Assembly: GCA_041684965.1 (NCBI GenBank)
Contig: JAWLGR010000024.1
Coordinates: forward strand, 8,763-72,762
Direction of reading: 5' to 3'
From: Mariniphaga sp041684965
Lineage (GTDB): Bacteria > Bacteroidota > Bacteroidia > Bacteroidales > Prolixibacteraceae
Length of the DNA: 64,000 bases
The stretch's first letter is position 1. Each line of letters starts with the position of its first letter. The notes beneath the pieces are model-generated. The model made no database searches, had not been told where the DNA came from, and worked only from the letters and a program-made list of their open reading frames with translations. Made by a program: the position numbers and the translations under genes. Below, one piece after another: positions 10,901-17,592 of the stretch.

Positions 10901-12307
10901 AAAGGTCCGCAGAATGGTAACTCGGCATTCCCCGACACCATCGATCTGGCTTACACGCTCGAACCCAGATTCAAGACCGGACATGGAGCGGAAAGAGATA
11001 ATCCGGAAACGGTGGAATTAACACTTCCCATTACTACTCCACCGGCTCAGATTCCCAAAATTGTTTCAGCCGGGTATGCACTTTCTCCATACAAACGCGA
11101 TGAAAAATATGAAAATACAGAATCGCGTAAACGTTTTCTGTGGATTGAATTTGCTGAACCTGTCGAAGATCCGCAGGACACCTATTTTGCACGGGTGTTG
11201 GTCAATGTACCTGATCAGTTGATCAGCAATAACCATCCTTTGCTTTTTATCGGCCCACAAGAACCTCCGCTTCCAATCGATCCGGAGCAAATCCGGATTA
11301 TTACACCGGCTTCTTCCAATGATTTGGCAGGGTTGAATGCCATGCAACCGATGGTGAAAAGTACTTCAAGTGATGTACACTATCTGCTTCCTTTGCCTCC
11401 TGGTCTACATGCAAACAGCGATGAAATGTTTGGCTTTTTTACTTATGAATTTAGAGTAGGACATTTTGAACGCCCGCCCGTCAACACCGGCGAAGAACCC
11501 GATAAAGTGTGGACAACGGCACAGGGACGTTTTGGCAGAAGATTAAAATCACATGGCATTCAACATCCGGCACCGGCGCTGACTTGTATGCCCAACCGCG
11601 ACAAGGATAAGCTGTGGATAACAGCCCCTTACGCCGTGGCGGTGCACAAAGGGAAAAATGTTACGGCGAATCCGCCGCGGACGGAATTGTGGGCATTGTT
11701 GTATGCCCAGGTAAAACAGGCCGACAACAACGATTACCGCAACATTCTGCTGGACGACCGTCCGCTTGACTGGAGAGTGCAGATAGAAAACGAAAAAGAT
11801 GTAAATGTATTTGAGAAATATGCCAGCAGCGAACTGCAACTGCTCAATCAAATAACGGTGAAAACGCTGAAAGGACAGGGTTCACAAACAGGTAATTTCT
11901 TCAAGCTTGTCGACTTTACGAAAAAGAATAAAAGCTCGACAAAATATGGTACAACGGTCTGGAGTAATAAAGAAGTATCGCAGTTGCTTTCGGTTTTCGG
12001 ATTGCCTAAAGATGCTTCCCTGAGTGTGGTTGTGGTGGAGACACTTCCGCAAATCAACAATATTTTTGAACACATTACAGGATTAAACCAGCCACAGGTA
12101 GCGCAGACAGCAGTAAATCTGGTGAGCGATGATCAGAAAAACACGTTTTACCAGGAGTATGAAAGAAGATTTCATTCAAAATCGTCGGCTTTTACACCTG
12201 GCATTCTGCAAAAACCAAGTCCGGTAAGTGATGAGCTGGGGCATCACCGTATTTTGCGGACATCCCGTTTAACCAAAGTCCCTGATATTTGTTGTACTGA
12301 ATGTTAA
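7982..12307 (+). CDS. Giant unknown protein, 1441 aa, with acidic DxDxDG-type loops
   Basis: Second gene of a two-gene + strand operon, 12 bp after the 1845-aa gene. There is no signal peptide and no membrane helix. I do not recognise the family. Residues about 466-485 contain the acidic stretch NVDADPDGQPATDGDGNPV, which resembles calcium-binding DxDxDG loops. It is followed near residue 513 by a beta-sandwich-like block, LRYGKTYQFRIRMQDISGG. The remainder mixes beta-rich segments with long Pro/Asp linkers, which suits a multidomain structural protein. The chain ends with three cysteines (DICCTEC). No enzyme motif is visible. Its size, lack of export signal and position facing locus A suggest it is a further component of the same assembly, but no direct homology to locus A proteins is visible. 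Confidence 0.85.
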   Translation: MNPNQRLSIMAFPQYFDGNELQINIVVLPRDHNPLNPIIVGEEPQIPDADFAFADAAFSFGAQLIQGFGANPLPQPKPLSEAISLETTSPENPREILEAMANHLQIFNLNMVNSNVNLQNIPADRQFQKARPVERSVYKHLPKTYLKATGFQAPRTKNAFTGDQYHCAVKAARFHQGFQKSSDIISWGKVFAHILRQPLLARAAGFIYSTSLPITEDTFPDGGFLYIDLADGSSFSSQMAADDTFIKRYAARIPALTPGEPRHVFAPLLYPVLNVHDGNYDKLFIETAEYDDGFAKIVHCNQPPHRDPLVEEADGSYPVKDVGISLGWDDEQILIWYMRQLMIDSSVISTEKRLDAPIGVFGYVIDVRETSETTDPENPWESLNLVSNKIPLTLSRNPASPDDFIELDDFKGELPYQVYPLQLDGTEQVTGQMQPYWLPMYFASWNGHSMVLPDEDAATVYQTTHANVDADPDGQPATDGDGNPVNTGTGVTGGAKNNLNQIYNGGHVDTQLRYGKTYQFRIRMQDISGGAPDIGLNPVNGTTSDIATCQFKRYIAPIQPRIQEIESVPNAQPGDVHPVIGTDGPSELNELNIRRPKLGYPAVVYTGKYNDPIQRLLNQSNLSLDINSADHSHNAEHRVGLGIADPDVNQVEITVEIESLKLDKLASINGKDDYVHLYTTRRFFPDINNNDDNYEATLNIPIEYKDIEGPDKVLNVGAEINLVQDLGLTDDIDNLPQLVLPTARTVRLTIRAVCEDKADDSDTSAYYGVIDAANKTMDVRYGEPFSVTLYKASDDETGLLALTAGVSNIQALYMQPDAATVFDGKLTTLFFGNENLTQNSNVQQLADQLNLESNGLTLYARKGRRVVFGCSSRIRHTMAPDGSSITFASKADLFNHWLCCINFELDRDWMWDALETDSFVVKRTKGFTHDAQPEEENTEAGRIKMIRTASFESLDNPQRNSTQIVFIDAVEPKKGPQNGNSAFPDTIDLAYTLEPRFKTGHGAERDNPETVELTLPITTPPAQIPKIVSAGYALSPYKRDEKYENTESRKRFLWIEFAEPVEDPQDTYFARVLVNVPDQLISNNHPLLFIGPQEPPLPIDPEQIRIITPASSNDLAGLNAMQPMVKSTSSDVHYLLPLPPGLHANSDEMFGFFTYEFRVGHFERPPVNTGEEPDKVWTTAQGRFGRRLKSHGIQHPAPALTCMPNRDKDKLWITAPYAVAVHKGKNVTANPPRTELWALLYAQVKQADNNDYRNILLDDRPLDWRVQIENEKDVNVFEKYASSELQLLNQITVKTLKGQGSQTGNFFKLVDFTKKNKSSTKYGTTVWSNKEVSQLLSVFGLPKDASLSVVVVETLPQINNIFEHITGLNQPQVAQTAVNLVSDDQKNTFYQEYERRFHSKSSAFTPGILQKPSPVSDELGHHRILRTSRLTKVPDICCTEC

Positions 12308-12318
12308 GGAAAAAACAG

Positions 12319-12453
12319 GTGAACACAACGACTTTTTCTCCCCTGGTAGGACTTAATCCTGCGGTTTATTTTTGGAAAGGATACTGTCATGGCCGCTACA
12401 GATATGCTTTATTTATAGAGCTGGTTCCAATAATATTGAAAATCGATATTTAG
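12319..12453 (+). CDS. Possible 44-aa small protein
   Basis: A GTG-started frame of 44 codons lies directly after the 1441-aa gene in another frame, with AAGGA eight bases before the start. The product (NTTTFSPLVGLNPAVYFWKG, then CHGRYRYALFIELVPIILKI) has an aromatic middle and a hydrophobic end. It reads like protein and not like random spacer. It could be a tiny membrane-associated protein cotranscribed with the two giants, or the surviving tail of a larger gene. The convergent fibre gene ends 44 bp further on. Confidence 0.35.
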   Translation: MNTTTFSPLVGLNPAVYFWKGYCHGRYRYALFIELVPIILKIDI

Positions 12454-12496
12454 TATTCATAAGATTTCCACTAGGAGCAGTTAAGTTAATTACTTT

Positions 12497-13540
12497 TTAA
12501 GCGGGCTCCGGCGACTGGTCCTCCACATATTTTTCCAGGTAGGGAGAACCGGGGTTGAGCCTGCGTTCGTGTTCCCTGACAATTTCCACAAGGTAGAGGC
12601 ACAGTTTCCGATAGTTTATTCCGTCTGGTTTGTTATTCTCATCATAAGAAACCAGATAATCGAGTCCCAGTGATTTAGCTTCTTCCGCAATGTAGCCTAT
12701 TTCCCAGATTTTAGGTTCGTTGGGCCGGGTGTATTTGCGTGGCATCAATTGCATAATCCGGCCAAAATTGTCCGTTAAGGGTGTAATGTTTCGTTTATCC
12801 CTTCGCGTGGAGTTATCATAGCCGATTTCCCCGGTATTGAGGTCGTACTGCACATTTTTTTTGTCGCCGATAAACCTTAACCCGGCTTTGATAATTCCTT
12901 TGACATGGAGTGGGGCAGATGGATTCGCAACGCCAATTCCTACGTTGCCGTTTCCCATGATGGTGAATATCTCTCTGGCACCGGTTCCTGATCTGTCGAG
13001 GAATAGATATTTCGCCTGCGGATTGCCAATATTAAAATGAAATCTGCCGGAAGTAACCCCCATCCCATACCAGGAGGTTCCGGCGGTGTTTTGATAGAGC
13101 GCCAGTTTGATCGTATTTAAAGAGGGACCTAAAGATAAAGTAGTCATTGGATTGGAAATTCCGATCCCTGTTTTTCCATTAATATTCAAATCTCCTTTAA
13201 TTTCAAGGCTTTTGTTAGCTACTATATTCCCGTCATTTTGAACCAGCAAGTGCCAGCCCTTATTAAAAAATCCAATTTTATTGGTGCTGGTTCCTCCCAC
13301 AAACCGGTCGTCCGATATCCAGAGCCCCCCATTATTGTTATTCGATTTTATTCTGCCGTTCACCAGCAAATCAACATTGGTGCCTCCATTGCCTTCAATG
13401 TGCAGTTTGGCTTCGGGAGTATCCACTCCCAGTCCAACATTGCCTTCGAAATACCTACGGGTATCGTCCAGTAACCCGTTCCATTGTTCTTTGCTCAGCA
13501 CCTCGCTGTCTTTAATTCTTAATTCATCAAAGTTTATCAT
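12497..13540 (-). CDS. Tail-fibre-like protein with C-terminal S74 intramolecular chaperone
   Basis: 347 aa, last gene of locus A. The N-terminus (MINFDELRIKDSEVLSKEQWN) is probably an anchor. Three beta-repeat units follow, GNVGLGVDTPEAKLHI, GKTGIGISNPMTTLSL and GNVGIGVANPSAPLHV, which are typical of trimeric phage-type fibres in Bacteroidota. The C-terminal 100 residues match the Peptidase_S74 (endosialidase-type) chaperone: IGYDNSTRRDKRNITPL, IGYIAEEAKSLGLDYL, INYRKLCLYLVEIVREHE. The Ser and Lys of STRRDK are five residues apart, the spacing of the self-cleaving Ser-Lys dyad known for this family. Such domains fold the trimer and then cut themselves off. No other phage gene is nearby, so the fibre probably belongs to the assembly coded by locus A. 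The gap to the upstream gene is 66 bp. Confidence 0.85.
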   Translation of the reverse strand: MINFDELRIKDSEVLSKEQWNGLLDDTRRYFEGNVGLGVDTPEAKLHIEGNGGTNVDLLVNGRIKSNNNNGGLWISDDRFVGGTSTNKIGFFNKGWHLLVQNDGNIVANKSLEIKGDLNINGKTGIGISNPMTTLSLGPSLNTIKLALYQNTAGTSWYGMGVTSGRFHFNIGNPQAKYLFLDRSGTGAREIFTIMGNGNVGIGVANPSAPLHVKGIIKAGLRFIGDKKNVQYDLNTGEIGYDNSTRRDKRNITPLTDNFGRIMQLMPRKYTRPNEPKIWEIGYIAEEAKSLGLDYLVSYDENNKPDGINYRKLCLYLVEIVREHERRLNPGSPYLEKYVEDQSPEPA

Positions 13541-13606
13541 CTCTATACATTTTATAGTTGATAATTAATTGTCTGCATTCATTTTGTAATCCAAAATTTC
13601 ATGTTT

Positions 13607-16600
13607 CTATCCCACTAAAATTTCCTCATTTTCTTCAACCTCTGTTTCTATTATTTGCCATTTCTTTTGTTCATCTCCCGGCCATTGTGCCTTCAAAAAA
13701 TCTTTTGCCCCGGAATAGCTGTTGAAATACTGAGCTTTCAGTTGCTCCGGTGATTCGAGCGCTTCTTTCGACAATATTTTGTATGTCTTTTCTTTCTGTA
13801 ACGGTACATCTTCTACCACACCAAAGAGTTCTTCCGGACGGGTTACATCAATTGGCTTTTTGATTCCCATTAGGTTAAACATCCTTTCTTCCTGCCAGTT
13901 TCCGGAACTTTTGGTTTTTGAGCTACCGGTATCTTCAAGGATGATATCTTCAAAGTTGTTACCTGTAAACTGCATATCCGTTGAAATATCAAAAGCCTGC
14001 TCCGGTGCGATTTCAATTCCTGCGGACATTAAATCAAAGTCGGGTGTGGACAGTTTTTCGCTGTCGGGAAGATCTTCAAACTGCCCGCGGGAAAAGTAAT
14101 CATGAAGCGTTTGTTTGTTTTGTGGCTCAATTGATTCGCCTGTGCCAAAAGCATAGTTCAAAATCCGGTAACTCGTCCCCGCCTCCATATAGCTGTTACC
14201 CAGTTTTTCGATGGTTTTATCCAGAGGAATCAGACTTTGGCGAAATTCAAGAGAACCCGATGGATGAATGATTACCTGGTTCTGCTGTTCGGTTTCATCA
14301 GGGCTTCGCAATGACTCGGCACCGGAGTATCCCGTTGGCAGTTTTACCGACCAGTTCCCGGATTGTTTCAGTTGAACTTTTAGTGATTCCAGTAAGACAT
14401 CGGGTTTGATAACCACTGGAGCCACTTTTTGTTTTTCTCCCCAACTGATGTTGAACTTGATTTTTAGGGAGAAGAACAGTACTTCGATTTTTGCAAATCC
14501 CTGTGCCCGCCAGGGGCCGGGACCGCTGAGCATAAATTCCATTTCTACTCCGAAGAAAGACCGGCCCCTGTAGGAAACCTCTACGCTTATGCGAATATCC
14601 GTTTCAAAATAGAAAGGATCAAATTGAAACAAAGCATTAAATCCCAGAAAACCGTATGCTTTGGCTTTGCCCTTTTTAACTGCCAGTTCTGCAGTCAGAC
14701 CGATTTGATATGAATTGGAAGTAATGGCCTGGTAATATTGACAGGACAGCCGGATATCCTCCCCCCTTTTTATGAGAGCAGTTACGCGAGGGATTTCGGG
14801 AAAACGCGCCGGTTTTTTATAGCGTGGATGATAACCACCGACCGACAACAGAAACTGAGGGTTGCTTCCCCAGGCGAGCATAAAGGCGAAGCCACCGTTA
14901 AGGGCAACTTCCACAATATTTGAATCACGCAACTTGCCTTCAATCAGGATATAGGATGCCGCAAAATTAAAATCCCCGAAAATATCCACATGAATTTCTC
15001 CAAGGCGTTTTTCCACATCTTTGTTCGGGAGATAAACTCCCAGGCTTCCAAGCAATATAATCCTTCCTTTAAACGGAAATTCCAGCAAAATACCTAAATC
15101 GATTTCCATTACAGTGGGTGTGCCGTAGCCAATTTTGAAAAAAGGCGCCACCACGTAATGTTTTTTCTGCGGGGGGAATACAGCCCTTAAATCACTGATG
15201 ATTTTCGACGCATTTTGAATAATGTTTTCCGGGAACATGATGGATTTTACTGCTCCGTTTAGAATGCGCTCCTTTAAAATATCCACCTTCATTGTCCGGT
15301 AAATTCCGACCAAACCTCCCACTGCATTGAGGGTAAATCCGAAAGAAAGCGGAATTGCAGGTGAAAAAAACACACTGATACTGATCAGCATCGAAAAACC
15401 TTTTTCTCCGTTAGGCAACCGGGTATTGATCAGTCCGATGGCTGCCAGTCCAATGTCTCTTTTTTCCATCGCTAGTTTGAAGGCCAGTACTCCGGCATAG
15501 CGATGATTGTCCGGATCAATTTCCAAAAAACCACCACCGGTGATGATATCGGAATCGATACTGAGAGCGATGCCTTTGGGAGGTTTAAACCCGAAGGCAA
15601 AATTTGTGGTTTCTAAATCTCCTCCCTGTTTCGGTGTGATGACTTCTATTCCCAAACCCGCTTCTTCTATCTTAACTTTTACAGGCCCCAGTTTTGAAGA
15701 AAAGGTCGCAAGCACTTTCAGATATCCACCCAAAGCATCGCTTTTTGCACTCGGCCCGAAATCCCACCTGACATTGTCAAAATAAAGAAAATCCAAATCC
15801 TTATGAACCGGAATCAATAACTGGTGCGGCTGTTTTTCATTATTCTGGTTTCTATTGTCCTCATTTCTTTTTTCCTCATCCCCATTTCCCGTTGTAAAGC
15901 TCAATGCAGACAATCCGGTGTCTGTATCGCCGGGTTTCTTTTTATCATCATCTTTTAGTAAATCCAGAGTATCCTTGAGGGTGCTGACGTTGTGATCCAA
16001 ATAAAATCCTTTCTTTTTAGAATAGCCGGCCGCCAGAGAAAATTTTAAAGGAACTTCGCCCGATGGGAGTATTTCATTCAAAAAACCATCCCCCTCACCG
16101 CCTGAGATAACTACCGCATTATCTTTCAGGCCTATTTCAATGCCTCTGTCTTCCTTATTAATAAATGCCGCTATTTGTATTTCACCGATGGCTAAACGTG
16201 TTCCCGATGCATTCGGAAGATTATATGAAGCCCCGGTTTCTGGATCAGCTTTTCTGTTGAGAGCCAGTTCCAGACTCATATCTCCCATAATCTGAGCATC
16301 AGGAAGCCTGCTGAGATATACATTCAATATATCACCAGAACTTGTTTTTATTTTGAACTTCCAGTTATCATTTATCTGATGTGTATAGTTAACTTCCCCA
16401 TTCAAAGAAATAAATAGTCCGCCCAACGATTCAATTTTTACAGCTGAATCTTTGTTGAAAAAATCAGATACTTCTTCGTCGGCCACAAAAAACAGCGTAC
16501 CACCCAACCGTTTATCAAAACCACTATCCTCCGCTTCCGGCAGCTTTAGATCAAAAGAAAATGCTCTTTCAGAAACTAAATCCGACCAGTCTCCTCTTTT

Positions 16601-17587
16601 CCAGCGTTCAATGGTAGTGTAATATTCAAGCAGAATTTTTTCATCAACATCATTGAGGTCTTCTTTATCTTGCTTTTTCTTCAGAACCGCTTCTATTTTT
16701 TTCCAGGCTTCATTTGAATCATCCGGAAAATTTTGATCGTGTTCTTTCCTGATGGTATTTAACATCAGATTACCAAGAACTGTATCCTTCAATTCCGACG
16801 TACTGTCTTCCGTTATTGTTCTGGGCAGGTTGCTCCATCCAACAAGATACCGGCTCTCCGGCAAATGGCTTTCCATTATTGTAAAAAATCCTGCCAGGAC
16901 AGTCATTAACTGGGATAAATTTTCAGCTTCCTCAATGGTTTTTAAATGTCCTTCAAGTTGTTGTGGCTCTTTGATTTTATTCCAAAGTTCTACTATTTTT
17001 TTCCAAAGATTTTGCAAATAGTCAATGGGATCGGTAATCAGATCCCATAAATTTTTTACAATTATTACCGGAAGTTCAGTGACTACATAAACTGGTGCAT
17101 CATATATTATGTAGTGCGCAACATCATATACAGTTTCAGGAACTCCCTGATCTTCCACAGCACTTTTAACAGAAACTCTGCCCTCTGCGAGAAATCCCAG
17201 TAATTGTGAGACCCAATAGAATTCCGGATAATGAAGACGAACGTAATTGGTTGTATTCACTTGCAAAAACAACCAAATATAAGTATCAACATCATTGGGA
17301 TCATCAATTACCGCTTTAATGAATTCTTTAAGGGACGAATAGATGATTTTGACGTCATTTACAGCACTTTGAAAAGCAACTTCATCAGGATTAACCGATT
17401 TTTGATACTGACTGATATTTGATATAGAATCCCCGGGGATATCTAATTTTGCATCCGTATCGGGATTCAATCCTAAATTGAGTAAAGTATCGCGCCGAAC
17501 CTGATCGTCCTCCATTTTCTCTTTCAACCACTGAAAGAATTCACCTATTTTGCCTATGGCAGACTGTAAAAAACCTGGATTATCCAT
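13607..17587 (-). CDS. DUF6603-like giant protein, locus A copy
   Basis: 1326 aa, no signal peptide. The N-terminal 350 residues are helical with many Trp/Leu positions. Residues about 595-1055 form a long series of amphipathic beta-strands of the type I know as DUF6603 (name from memory). Landmarks are GFKPPKGIALSIDSD, AIGLINTRLPNGEKGFSML, IMFPENIIQNASKIISDL, SVGGYHPRYKKPARFP, LSGPGPWRAQGFAKIEVL and ISWGEKQ. All recur in the 1126-aa protein at 52714-56094 (FPENVIENITKIISDLDAIF; VSVGGFHPVYTPPAH; LEGPTPWRAFGYAS; WGEKR). The C-terminal tail carries YFNSYSGAKDFLKAQ, matching FFRSKAEADEFLKET in the paralogue. No catalytic motif is seen. An elongated beta structure is likely; function unknown. It follows the PhoD-like gene by 5 bp in the same operon. 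Confidence 0.85.
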   Translation of the reverse strand: MDNPGFLQSAIGKIGEFFQWLKEKMEDDQVRRDTLLNLGLNPDTDAKLDIPGDSISNISQYQKSVNPDEVAFQSAVNDVKIIYSSLKEFIKAVIDDPNDVDTYIWLFLQVNTTNYVRLHYPEFYWVSQLLGFLAEGRVSVKSAVEDQGVPETVYDVAHYIIYDAPVYVVTELPVIIVKNLWDLITDPIDYLQNLWKKIVELWNKIKEPQQLEGHLKTIEEAENLSQLMTVLAGFFTIMESHLPESRYLVGWSNLPRTITEDSTSELKDTVLGNLMLNTIRKEHDQNFPDDSNEAWKKIEAVLKKKQDKEDLNDVDEKILLEYYTTIERWKRGDWSDLVSERAFSFDLKLPEAEDSGFDKRLGGTLFFVADEEVSDFFNKDSAVKIESLGGLFISLNGEVNYTHQINDNWKFKIKTSSGDILNVYLSRLPDAQIMGDMSLELALNRKADPETGASYNLPNASGTRLAIGEIQIAAFINKEDRGIEIGLKDNAVVISGGEGDGFLNEILPSGEVPLKFSLAAGYSKKKGFYLDHNVSTLKDTLDLLKDDDKKKPGDTDTGLSALSFTTGNGDEEKRNEDNRNQNNEKQPHQLLIPVHKDLDFLYFDNVRWDFGPSAKSDALGGYLKVLATFSSKLGPVKVKIEEAGLGIEVITPKQGGDLETTNFAFGFKPPKGIALSIDSDIITGGGFLEIDPDNHRYAGVLAFKLAMEKRDIGLAAIGLINTRLPNGEKGFSMLISISVFFSPAIPLSFGFTLNAVGGLVGIYRTMKVDILKERILNGAVKSIMFPENIIQNASKIISDLRAVFPPQKKHYVVAPFFKIGYGTPTVMEIDLGILLEFPFKGRIILLGSLGVYLPNKDVEKRLGEIHVDIFGDFNFAASYILIEGKLRDSNIVEVALNGGFAFMLAWGSNPQFLLSVGGYHPRYKKPARFPEIPRVTALIKRGEDIRLSCQYYQAITSNSYQIGLTAELAVKKGKAKAYGFLGFNALFQFDPFYFETDIRISVEVSYRGRSFFGVEMEFMLSGPGPWRAQGFAKIEVLFFSLKIKFNISWGEKQKVAPVVIKPDVLLESLKVQLKQSGNWSVKLPTGYSGAESLRSPDETEQQNQVIIHPSGSLEFRQSLIPLDKTIEKLGNSYMEAGTSYRILNYAFGTGESIEPQNKQTLHDYFSRGQFEDLPDSEKLSTPDFDLMSAGIEIAPEQAFDISTDMQFTGNNFEDIILEDTGSSKTKSSGNWQEERMFNLMGIKKPIDVTRPEELFGVVEDVPLQKEKTYKILSKEALESPEQLKAQYFNSYSGAKDFLKAQWPGDEQKKWQIIETEVEENEEILVG

Positions 17588-17592
17588 ACTTT

